DNA of 6,727 nt. Origin: Neisseriaceae bacterium. Its GTDB lineage: Bacteria; Pseudomonadota; Gammaproteobacteria; Burkholderiales; UBA11063. A program made the translations under genes and the position numbers. This document shows, in pieces, positions 1 to 6,727 of this stretch (its first letter is position 1; every line of letters begins with the position of its first letter). The notes under the pieces are model-generated. The model saw nothing but the letters and a program-made list of their open reading frames with translations, was not told the DNA's origin and searched no databases. The stretch spans positions 1 to 6,727 of the forward strand of contig CANGJN010000032.1 of the NCBI GenBank assembly GCA_947454215.1. The letters run 5' to 3'.

Positions 1-1082
1 AATTAAATTTATTGATATTTATATTAACATATGTAATAATTTTATTTTCAGATCTAATAAATGGGTTAAAACCAATTTTAATATTAGCTTTTATTTTTAT
101 TATCTTAAAAAAAACTGCTAATAAATTTTTCTTTAAATTATCTAAAAATAATGAAGTTGTTCGTATAGGATTAATCGGGTTTATTTCATTTTCTTCATTT
201 CATTCATTTAATAGAATAATTAGAAAAATAAAAAAAATAAATAATATTAAAGTTGCTATTTTCGAATTTGCTCAAGTTACTAATATCGATAGCATGGGAA
301 TAAATAACCTTATTCAACAAACAAAGTTAATCTCAGACTTGGGAGTGAAAATAATTTATCATGGAGTAAATGATATATTAAATAAAAAAATTTTAAATAA
401 TATTATGTTTGAGCAATTTTTTGTATTTACAGTGACAGAAAATGATATAAAAATTGAATTGGAAAAAATTAATATTGAATATCAAACTATAGATGTAATA
501 AAAAATGGAATATATAAATTTAAAGTTGGATATGCAAAGAATAATAAGACTTTAATCGATAAATTATCACAAGGACAATATCCACATTCTTTGTTAATTA
601 CATGTTCAGATAGTCGACTATCCCCTAATGATATATTTTCATCTAGTATTGGTGAAATATTTACTATACGTAATGTTGGCAATGTTATTCCTAAATACAG
701 TATGAGTAATACTTATAGTGAGATTGCAGCAATTGAGTTTGCTTTAAATGTTTTAAAAATAAGAAATATAGTTATTTGTGCACATACAGAATGTGGAGCA
801 GTTAAATCTTCGATGGACATGATTAATGTCTCAGATGATACTGGTTTATCAAAGTGGTTAGATCAGATTAAATTAGAATTGAAAAAACATAATGATTTAT
901 CTTATGATGAAGGTGTTAAGGTAAATTTATTATCTCAAATTAATAATCTTAAAACTTACCCTATTATAATTGATTTACTATCTAAAAAACAACTAACTTT
1001 TATTTGTTTAATATACGATATAAATACGGCTTCAATATTTGAATTTGATCAAAACACCCAAAGTCTTAATAAAATCAGTTAA
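1..1082 (+). CDS. Bifunctional SulP-family anion transporter / beta-carbonic anhydrase, 3' part (5' end outside window)
   Basis: The frame is open to the first base, so this is the C-terminal part of a longer protein. The TTG at 12 is not a credible start, because sequence typical of the last SulP membrane helices begins at once. Numbering residues from base 12, three parts follow in order. Residues 1-33 are hydrophobic and contain an FSDLINGL stretch like the conserved (F)DLxxGI of SulP proteins. Residues about 48-135 resemble a STAS domain (VVRIGLIG strand, then TNIDSMGINNL). Residues about 162-350 are a beta-carbonic anhydrase. The anhydrase has the zinc signature CSDSR (Cys198, Asp200, Arg202) and HTEC (His258, Cys261), plus RNVGN and a C-terminal YDI motif. 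Known SulP-anhydrase fusions are predicted inner-membrane importers of bicarbonate or a related anion with a cytoplasmic CO2/HCO3- converting domain. Substrate here is inferred. All zinc ligands are present and the frame is intact, so the gene looks functional. It ends at TAA 1080-1082 and is followed by a long non-coding stretch. Confidence 0.9.
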   Translation, partial: LNLLIFILTYVIILFSDLINGLKPILILAFIFIILKKTANKFFFKLSKNNEVVRIGLIGFISFSSFHSFNRIIRKIKKINNIKVAIFEFAQVTNIDSMGINNLIQQTKLISDLGVKIIYHGVNDILNKKILNNIMFEQFFVFTVTENDIKIELEKINIEYQTIDVIKNGIYKFKVGYAKNNKTLIDKLSQGQYPHSLLITCSDSRLSPNDIFSSSIGEIFTIRNVGNVIPKYSMSNTYSEIAAIEFALNVLKIRNIVICAHTECGAVKSSMDMINVSDDTGLSKWLDQIKLELKKHNDLSYDEGVKVNLLSQINNLKTYPIIIDLLSKKQLTFICLIYDINTASIFEFDQNTQSLNKIS

Positions 1083-1282
1083 AACTGAAATTTAGGAAAG
1101 GTGTTTACCACTTAGCAGTATTTAACATACTTAATAATTTAAAATATTAATAGGTTAAATTTTAGATATTAAGTTTCAACATGTTGTTATTAATTTAGAG
1201 ATTATAAATTAAGTTGAAAATTAGATAAAAAAATTATTTAACGATATATTTTAACAATATTTAAAATATATATAAGTATAAA
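1083..1282. other. AT-rich intergenic stretch with inverted repeats, no gene seen
   Basis: This stretch lies between the SulP-anhydrase stop codon and the first recognisable piece of the transposase remnant. I see no coding frame with family resemblance. A weak hairpin at 1098-1113 (five base pairs with one bulged G) lacks a following T-run, so no intrinsic terminator is called. A longer interrupted inverted repeat lies at 1174-1219 and is listed separately. The missing N-terminal (helix-turn-helix) part of the transposase would be expected here but cannot be recognised. Confidence 0.5.
1174..1219. repeat. Interrupted inverted repeat
   Basis: The outer arms TTTCAAC (1174-1180) and GTTGAAA (1213-1219) are perfect reverse complements. 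The inner arms TTAATTTA (1190-1197) and TAAATTAA (1205-1212) are also perfect. The right arms are contiguous, while the left arms are separated by 9 bases, so the folded form would have 15 base pairs with a one-sided 9-base bulge and a 7-base loop. A perfect 10-bp palindrome, CAACATGTTG (1177-1186), overlaps the left side. It could be a transcript-end structure, a remnant of an element end, or chance in AT-rich DNA. Confidence 0.4.
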
Positions 1283-1903
1283 CTCGAATAAAATCAAACA
1301 ACCAAATACTTTGAGCAAAATCCTCCGTTTTAGGTATTAAGATGCTGATAATTACAATAAACCAATTAACTAACATCCAAAGTGGACTCACTCCAACAAA
1401 AGAGTTTATGAATTTTATTGGACTTAAACTTTTAAAAAACTGTTTCTGTCCCTGCACAAGAAGATCATGATAAACAATAGAATTTCATAATAATATATTG
1501 TAACCCAAATTACGGGAAGGAAATAAAAGAACGGTATATTTTGTATATTCGGCACATTTTATTCTTTCTCTATTTTTAGTATTTGTGTGGTGCGTATTTG
1601 TAGAAGTGCCTTCTGGACGTTCTAAGTTTAACGTATTAGAACAATTAGTTTAACTGTATACAACTCCTACATCTTTAATCCTAGACAAAGCACATTATCA
1701 AAAATGCGAGGATGTTATATCATTAATAGCAAAATTTAATATAGAATTAATATTTTTACCTACTCTCCAAATATTAATTTAATTGAACAATTACAGACGG
1801 CTTAGATAATTTACCTGAATATGAGGATCAACTTAAAACATTACTTCGTCTAAAATTCAAAACATTAGTGGAAATAGTTTTAAGAAAAAAGTTTCTTCAA
1901 TAA
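1283..1903 (+). pseudogene. Decayed IS630-family transposase
   Basis: Fragments typical of IS630 transposases appear in the right order but in shifting frames. They are YFEQNPP (from 1307), a GLKLLKN stretch (about 1421-1441), SVPAQEDHDKQ (1445-1477, then TAG), PKLREGNKRTVYFVYSAHF (1504-1560), PSGRSKFNVLEQL (about 1609-1647, then a stop), LDKAHYQKC (1681-1707), YSPNINLIEQL (1761-1793) and LPEYEDQLKTLLRLKFKTL (1811-1867), with a final TAA at 1901-1903. Family members have a D-D-E catalytic triad. Here the first Asp, in the VDxAHF context, is Tyr (TAT, 1546-1548). The second Asp (1684-1686) and the Glu (1785-1787) remain. A single missing base near 1759 shifts the frame. Roughly 35 residues are missing between FNVLEQL and LDKAHYQ, and roughly a dozen after NLIEQL. 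The element cannot make active transposase. Terminal inverted repeats could not be identified, so element limits are unknown. Confidence 0.85.
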
Positions 1904-2393
1904 TTATAAGGAATTTATTTTATAAATTTGCTTTAATAATACTAATGGACTGTTACAGTATTTTAAAAATATATTTTAAATACATTTGGTATCAAGATAA
2001 CAAAATTCAAACCTAACCATAATATTTAAATAAATATTAGGATATAGTATTCATGTGTTAAGTTAATGTTTATATTATAACAGTATAAACTCTTTAAGAA
2101 TTTTTACATATATCAGATTTATTTAGAATTCGATACATCCATTTATTATTAATTTTCTGATAAATGCACTACAAACAACTTATACTTGAGATCCTTCGAA
2201 TAATATCATATACATTTAATCTTAAGAAACACATCTTTGCATAATAAAAATCACGCAATACTTAGAAATAATAATTTAATTACATTAATAAGTTTTCTAA
2301 AACATTGCAAATAGTTTATTTAAATAGCATTCTAGTAATTATTTTATATAGTTAACAATAATATTAATTTGAACCTTAGAGATTGGATGATCT
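1904..2393. other. Gene-free AT-rich region upstream of the copper-efflux operon
   Basis: About 490 bases follow the transposase remnant with stops in all frames and no recognisable gene on either strand. Short inverted repeats are visible: AATACT/AGTATT (1938-1943 and 1957-1962) around ACTGT-T-ACAGT (1949-1959), and an A/T palindrome at 2021-2038. The promoter of the adaptor-pump operon should lie in the 3' part. The base composition yields many TATAAT-like hexamers, so I name none. I see no GC-containing dyad of the kind bound by CueR/MerR regulators. The first pair of repeats could mark the right end of the old insertion element, but no matching left end was found. Confidence 0.5.
2021..2038. 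repeat. 18-bp A/T palindrome
   Basis: AATATTTA and TAAATATT are perfect reverse complements separated by AA. It consists only of A and T, so its significance in this composition is low. A small hairpin or a protein-binding site upstream of the operon is possible. Confidence 0.3.
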
Positions 2394-4070
2394 ATGAATA
2401 GTTTTCCATATTACTTAATTTTTACTTACACTTCAATATCGTTTCTTTGCATAAGTTTTATTGCCAATTTAATTTATTCTATATCTAATAATAAATTATC
2501 TAAAATTAATTTAGATTTAAAGATTATAATAGTTTGGTTAACTTTGTTGGGCATGTCTATATATTTTATTAAGTTTTTATTAATTATTTTATTACATATT
2601 AATATTGCAAGTTATATACTTTTATTCATAACTCTATTTTTATATATCATAACTTTTTCATATACTATAATTATATATAAAGAAGATGATGGACTTAATG
2701 TTAAATTTTTGTTATTCCAATGTTTAATATTGATAATTTCTATAATAAATTTTTATAAAAATGATCTTAATAAAAATATTAACCTTAGTCCAATAACTCA
2801 AAATAATTCTATGGATAAAAAACCTATGTATTGGTACGATCCTATGGAACCTAAAGTTCATTATAAAGGGCCTGGTAAATCTTCTATGAATATGGAATTA
2901 ATTCCTAAATATAAAGATAATGATAACCAAACAATGGGCGATACTAATTCTATGGATAAAAAACCTATGTATTGGTACGATCCTATGGAACCTAAAGTTC
3001 ATTATAAAGGGCCTGGTAAATCTTCTATGAATATGGAATTAATTCCTAAATATAAAGATAATGATACCAAGCCAATGAGTAATACTCAATTTAAAGTACC
3101 TATGAGCTATGTAGATAATTTAGGAGTACAAACTTTTATTGTAAAATCTGAAAAAACAAATAATAACATTTCAACTTATGCTTATTTACAATATGATGAA
3201 AAACAAATAAACTATGTCACTTTTTATTCCTCAGGTTGGATTAAAAAATTGTTGGTAAAAGCAAGTGATTCATTTGTTAAAAAAGGACAATTATTGGCAC
3301 AAATATTTTCTCCAACTATAGCTAATGCTGAAGAAGAATACTTACTAAGCATTAGTAGTAAAGAAAGCAATTTTATAGAGTCATCAATAAAAAAATTAAA
3401 AGCATTTCATGTGTCAGATGATCAAATTTCTCAATTAGAAAAAAACAAATCATTAAATAATTTAATTAATATTTATTCTCCAATTAATGGAGTTATCCAA
3501 CCATTAATGATAAGGGAAGGACAATATATAACACCTGAAACAAAATTATTTAGTATAATTGATTTATCTTCAGTATGGTTAATTGCTGATATCTTTGAAA
3601 ATCAAGCAAATAATTTAAAAGTTGGTAATCATGCATACGCTAAATTTGATGCCTACCCCAATAAGATTTGGGATGGGGTAGTAGAATTTATTTATCCAGA
3701 ATTAGATTCTCAATCAAGAACAATTAAAGCTAGAGTAAGATTTAATAACGAAAATCTATTATTAAAACCAAATATGTATGGTAATGTCACAATAGAAACT
3801 GCAAATAAATCAAATGTAATTAAAATTCCAAGTAGTGCTGTGATAAGAGATGATATTGATGGTGATAGAGTTATTATTTCATTAGGTAATGGGCTATTTG
3901 AAGTTAAACCAGTGGTTATTGGCAATGAAGAAAAATCGAAAATTATTATACTTTCAGGTTTAAAGTTAGGAGATAGTGTAGTAACATCTGGAGAGTTTTT
4001 ATTGGATTCAGAAGCTAACATTCAAGATGTTTTAAGTAATATAAATAGTAAAACTAATAAGGATAATTAA
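2394..4070 (+). CDS. cusB: CusB-like RND periplasmic adaptor with four-helix N-terminal membrane domain and two metal-binding motifs
   Basis: This 558-residue protein is the membrane-fusion adaptor of a Cu(I)/Ag(I) efflux complex, linking the inner-membrane pump to an outer-membrane channel. An in-frame TGA sits two codons before ATG 2394, so translation cannot begin further upstream; the ribosome site is weak (GGA at 2385-2387). Residues about 7-30, 43-68, 71-95 and 104-120 are hydrophobic, predicting four membrane helices. The Lys-rich loop at 34-43 suggests an N-out, C-out topology, which places the rest in the periplasm. Residues 140-173 and 187-220 are two copies of the CusB-type motif YWYDPM...PGKSS.MNMELIPKY. 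Each keeps three Met (151, 165, 167 in the first) equivalent to the Cu/Ag-binding Met of E. coli CusB. From about 240 on come the adaptor domains: GWIKKL (281 on), a helical hairpin about 305-355, YSPINGVI (361 on), then the barrel and membrane-proximal parts ending in GEFLLDSEA. Without the first 139 residues the length (419) is close to ordinary CusB. The extension and the duplication are unusual. Confidence 0.92.
   Translation: MNSFPYYLIFTYTSISFLCISFIANLIYSISNNKLSKINLDLKIIIVWLTLLGMSIYFIKFLLIILLHINIASYILLFITLFLYIITFSYTIIIYKEDDGLNVKFLLFQCLILIISIINFYKNDLNKNINLSPITQNNSMDKKPMYWYDPMEPKVHYKGPGKSSMNMELIPKYKDNDNQTMGDTNSMDKKPMYWYDPMEPKVHYKGPGKSSMNMELIPKYKDNDTKPMSNTQFKVPMSYVDNLGVQTFIVKSEKTNNNISTYAYLQYDEKQINYVTFYSSGWIKKLLVKASDSFVKKGQLLAQIFSPTIANAEEEYLLSISSKESNFIESSIKKLKAFHVSDDQISQLEKNKSLNNLINIYSPINGVIQPLMIREGQYITPETKLFSIIDLSSVWLIADIFENQANNLKVGNHAYAKFDAYPNKIWDGVVEFIYPELDSQSRTIKARVRFNNENLLLKPNMYGNVTIETANKSNVIKIPSSAVIRDDIDGDRVIISLGNGLFEVKPVVIGNEEKSKIIILSGLKLGDSVVTSGEFLLDSEANIQDVLSNINSKTNKDN
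2804..2925 (+). repeat. Perfect 122-bp direct repeat, copy 1 (metal-binding motif)
   Basis: This block is identical base for base to 2945-3066, at an offset of 141 bases (47 codons, in frame). It encodes the first Met-rich metal-binding motif of the adaptor. The 19 bases after it (2926-2944) are only partly similar to those after copy 2. Identity extends to synonymous positions, which indicates recent duplication or continuing homogenisation. Confidence 0.95.
2945..3066 (+). repeat. Perfect 122-bp direct repeat, copy 2 (metal-binding motif)
   Basis: This is the second copy, encoding residues about 185-224 of the adaptor, with Met198, Met212 and Met214 equivalent to Met151, Met165 and Met167 of copy 1. 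It leads into the TKPMSNTQFKVPM linker before the adaptor core. An in-frame 141-base unit means copy number could change without breaking the gene. Confidence 0.95.
4059..4063 (+). promoter_or_regulatory. Ribosome binding site of the CusA-like gene
   Basis: AAGGA lies inside the last codons of the adaptor gene, six bases before ATG 4070. It is the clearest Shine-Dalgarno sequence in the window and supports the chosen start. The stop and start codons overlap by one base (TAATG), which implies translational coupling of adaptor and pump. Confidence 0.75.
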
Positions 4071-6727
4071 TGATAAATAAAATTATTAATTGGTCAATAA
4101 ATAATAGATTTATATTTTTATTTTTATTATCTATTTTTGTGGTTATTGGTATAATATATGGATTTAAAACTAGTGTTGATGCAATACCTGATTTATCTGA
4201 TGTTCAGGTTATAATTCAAGCTAACTACCCTGGCCAATCTCCAAGTGTCGTTGAAGATGTTGTAACTTATCCATTAACAACAACCATGCTTTCTGTTCCA
4301 GGTGCTGAAGTGGTAAGAGGGGTATCTTTTTTTGGAGTTTCCTACGTATATATAATTTTTAAAGATGGGACTGATTTATATTGGGCGAGATCAAGAGTTT
4401 TAGAATATTTAAGCCAAGTCGGGAATAAAATACCTAAAGATGTAACAATTACTTTAGGGCCAGACGCAACTGGAGTTGGTTGGATTTACGAATATGCCTT
4501 GGTAGATAAAACCAATAATTTAGATATAGCAAAATTAACTACATTACAAAATTGGTTTTTAAAATTCGAATTACAAAAAGTACTTGGGGTATCAGAAGTT
4601 GCAACAATTGGAGGAATGAATAAACAATATCAAGTTATTGTTAATCCTGATAAATTAAGAGCATATAAAATAAATTTAACTCAAGTACAAAGTGCATTAC
4701 AAAATGGTAATGCTGACGGGGGTGGTTCTGTTATTTCAGCTGGAGAAGCGGAATTTGTAGTCAGGTCTAATGGTTTCATAAGAAACATTAATGACGTTGA
4801 AAATATTCCTATTACTATAAGTTCAAATGGAACACCAGTTTTAATAAAAGATATTGCCTTTGTTAGATTAGGTCCTGAGGCCAGACGTGGTCTTGCAGAA
4901 TTGAATGGTATGGGTGAGTCAGTAGGTGGTATAATAGTAATGAGATTTGGTAAAAATGCTATGGAAACCATTAATAATATAAAAAATAAGTTAAATGATT
5001 TGAAAAGTTCTTTACCAAAAGGAGTAGATATAATAACAACCTATGATCGATCAAAGTTAATAAAAAGAGCTATAGATAGTCTTAAAGATAAATTATTAGA
5101 AGAAATTGTATTAGTGTCTATCATATGTATGATTTTTTTATTTCACTTTCGTTCCTCGTTGGTAATTATTTTAACTCTGCCAATATCTATTATATTTGCT
5201 TTAGATATAATGAGATTACAAGGAGTTAATGCAAATATAATGTCACTTGGGGGTATTGCGATTGCAATAGGAGCCATGATAGATGCTGCTGTAGTAATGG
5301 TTGAAAATATTCACAAACATATAGAACATACTAGTATAACTAATGAAAATAGATGGAAAGTTATTTATGATGCTTGTAGTGAAATTTCCAAACCTTTATT
5401 CTTATCTTTATTAATTATTACCATAAGTTTTGTTCCAATTTTTGCTTTAGAAGGACAAGAAGGCAAACTATTTGACCCATTAGTATTTACTAAAACATAC
5501 TCAATGGCAATATCTGCTTTATTGTCAATAACTTTAGTTCCTATTTTATGTGGTTTATTAATTAGAGGTAAAATAATATCAGAACATGATAATCCAATTA
5601 ATAAATTTTTATATTTAATATATACACCAATTATTAACAACTGTTTAAAGTTTCCGAAAACAATTATTTTTTTTACTTTATTGTGCGTGTTAAGTATATT
5701 TTACCCTCTTGGAAAATTAGGTACGGAATTTATGCCAACATTAAATGAGGGTGATATTTTATATATGCCTTCGGCTTTTCCTAGTATATCTATAGAAGCA
5801 ACACGTAATATTTTACAAAAAACTGATAAATTGATTATGACAGTTCCAGAAGTTGAAACTGTTTTTGGTAAATCAGGAAGAGCACAAACAGCAACTGATC
5901 CTGCTCCATTATCAATGTTTGAGACAATTATTCAATTAAAAGATCCAAAGTTATGGCGTAAAAATATGACTGTAGATAAAATAATTGAGGAGTTAGACAG
6001 TAGAGTGAAGCTACCAGGTCTTAGTAATTCCTGGGTTATGCCAATTAAAACTAGAATAGACATGTTATCAACTGGAATAAAAACTCCTATTGGAATTAAA
6101 GTATTTGGTCCTAACTTTAAAGTAATACAAAAAGTTGGAAAAGATATCGAATCAGTATTGAGTAAATTGCCAGAAACTTCAACTGTATATGCAGAAAGGG
6201 CCAATAGTGGTAAATATGTAAATATAGATATAGATAGACAAAAAGCTGCAAGATACGGATTAAATATTAGTGATATAAATTTGGTAGTTCAAAATGCTAT
6301 AGGGGGAAAAAATATTGGTGAATCTATTGAAGGTAGAGAGAGATACCCAATTCAATTAAGGTATCCAAGAAACACTAGATATTCAATAAATCAATTGCAA
6401 TGGCTTCCTATAGTTACCAATTTAGGTTCTACCATTTCATTAGGTCAAGTATCAAAAATATCCATAGTATCAGGTCCAGATACGATAAGAAGCGAAAATG
6501 CAATTTTGAATAGTTATGTTTATATCACTCCTAGTACATCTGATCTGGAAGGTTATGTAACTAAGGCAACAAAAGAAATAAAAAATAAAGTAAAATTTCC
6601 TCAAGGTTACTCATATATTTGGTCAGGACAATTTGAATATATTCAAAGAGCAAAACATACTTTATTTTTTGTAATCCCTATTACAATAATAATTATAAGT
6701 TTTTTCTTATTTTTATGTTTTAATAAT
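4070..6727 (+). CDS. cusA: CusA-like Cu(I)/Ag(I) RND efflux pump, 3' end outside window
   Basis: The frame stays open for 886 codons to the last base. Full-length CusA has about 1,040 residues, so roughly 150 are missing. It is a proton-driven heavy-metal RND pump of the inner membrane. Residues about 12-33 are helix 1, followed by the porter motif DAIPDLSDVQV and a DATGVGWIYEYALVD stretch. Helices 2-6 lie at about 340-500, helix 7 at about 528-548, and helix 8 starts near 867. The helix-4 signature GAMIDAAVVMVEN contains Asp405, the expected proton-relay residue, at the same number as in E. coli CusA. The cleft methionine triad is complete: Met566 (LYMPS), Met616 (APLSM) and Met665 (RIDM), matching CusA Met573, 623 and 672. 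Met391, Met403, Met410 and Met479 of the membrane relay are also present. Three relay positions differ: Ala271, Asn748 and Cys494 replace CusA Met271, Met755 and Met501. The triad argues for Cu(I)/Ag(I) rather than Zn/Co/Cd. It is co-transcribed with the adaptor. No outer-membrane partner lies in the window. Confidence 0.95.
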   Translation, partial: MINKIINWSINNRFIFLFLLSIFVVIGIIYGFKTSVDAIPDLSDVQVIIQANYPGQSPSVVEDVVTYPLTTTMLSVPGAEVVRGVSFFGVSYVYIIFKDGTDLYWARSRVLEYLSQVGNKIPKDVTITLGPDATGVGWIYEYALVDKTNNLDIAKLTTLQNWFLKFELQKVLGVSEVATIGGMNKQYQVIVNPDKLRAYKINLTQVQSALQNGNADGGGSVISAGEAEFVVRSNGFIRNINDVENIPITISSNGTPVLIKDIAFVRLGPEARRGLAELNGMGESVGGIIVMRFGKNAMETINNIKNKLNDLKSSLPKGVDIITTYDRSKLIKRAIDSLKDKLLEEIVLVSIICMIFLFHFRSSLVIILTLPISIIFALDIMRLQGVNANIMSLGGIAIAIGAMIDAAVVMVENIHKHIEHTSITNENRWKVIYDACSEISKPLFLSLLIITISFVPIFALEGQEGKLFDPLVFTKTYSMAISALLSITLVPILCGLLIRGKIISEHDNPINKFLYLIYTPIINNCLKFPKTIIFFTLLCVLSIFYPLGKLGTEFMPTLNEGDILYMPSAFPSISIEATRNILQKTDKLIMTVPEVETVFGKSGRAQTATDPAPLSMFETIIQLKDPKLWRKNMTVDKIIEELDSRVKLPGLSNSWVMPIKTRIDMLSTGIKTPIGIKVFGPNFKVIQKVGKDIESVLSKLPETSTVYAERANSGKYVNIDIDRQKAARYGLNISDINLVVQNAIGGKNIGESIEGRERYPIQLRYPRNTRYSINQLQWLPIVTNLGSTISLGQVSKISIVSGPDTIRSENAILNSYVYITPSTSDLEGYVTKATKEIKNKVKFPQGYSYIWSGQFEYIQRAKHTLFFVIPITIIIISFFLFLCFNN

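Noticed and set aside
12..14. TTG as the start codon of the first gene
   Set aside because: The frame is open to the window edge, and the protein begins in the middle of a SulP membrane domain, so the true start lies upstream.
482..682. Minus-strand open frame inside the carbonic anhydrase domain
   Set aside because: It lies antisense to the CSDSR zinc motif region; the plus-strand frame is clearly the gene.
1098..1113. Intrinsic terminator after the SulP-anhydrase gene
   Set aside because: The stem is only five pairs with a bulge, is not GC-rich and has no T-run after it.
1251..1457. Minus-strand open frame of 68 codons with hydrophobic residues
   Set aside because: It runs antisense to the IS630 transposase fragments, starts and ends without family resemblance, and its hydrophobic look is what AT-rich antisense DNA gives.
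2111..2162. Inverted repeat TATCAGA / TCTGATA separated by 38 bases
   Set aside because: Seven-base arms at this distance are expected by chance in such AT-rich sequence, and nothing nearby gives it a role.
2305..2340. Sigma-70-like promoter (TTGCAA with a downstream TA-rich hexamer) before the adaptor gene
   Set aside because: The -10 candidates at the right spacing match poorly, and similar hexamers occur throughout the region, so none can be preferred.
3710..4021. Minus-strand open frame inside the adaptor gene
   Set aside because: It is a shadow of the well-supported adaptor coding frame, with no recognisable domain.
4681..6204. Three minus-strand open frames (4681-4971, 5365-5640, 5932-6204) inside the pump gene
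   Set aside because: All are antisense to conserved CusA motifs and show no family features of their own.

Overview
The window is strongly AT-rich bacterial DNA. It carries a tripartite heavy-metal efflux system, which means a Gram-negative cell with two membranes. The very high A+T at synonymous positions, a badly decayed transposase and long stretches without genes suggest a host-associated or reduced proteobacterium. The SulP-carbonic anhydrase fusion and the Cus-type pump fit a gammaproteobacterium, but the taxon cannot be fixed from this window.

Layout, all recognisable genes on the + strand. (1) 1-1082 is the 3' part of a SulP-family anion transporter gene fused to a beta-carbonic anhydrase; the membrane transport domain lies mostly upstream of the window. 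(2) 1083-2393 is about 1.3 kb without an intact gene. Its middle part (about 1283-1903) is a heavily mutated IS630-family transposase, with frameshifts, stops, internal deletions and a substituted first catalytic Asp. The flanks hold only AT-rich inverted repeats and no gene that I can recognise. (3) 2394-4070 is an unusual CusB-like periplasmic adaptor with four predicted N-terminal membrane helices and two tandem copies of the Met-rich metal-binding motif, encoded by a perfect 122-bp direct repeat. (4) 4070-6727 is a CusA-like Cu(I)/Ag(I) RND pump overlapping the adaptor by one base and cut off by the window end after 886 codons.

Genes 3 and 4 form an operon. The adaptor would capture Cu(I)/Ag(I) in the periplasm and pass it to the CusA cleft, whose methionine triad is intact, for export through an outer-membrane channel that is not encoded in this window. 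The SulP-carbonic anhydrase gene is a separate unit, probably for bicarbonate uptake and CO2/HCO3- interconversion. The best candidates for novelty are the four-helix extension plus duplicated metal-binding motif on the adaptor, and the paired loss of one methionine relay pair in the pump.
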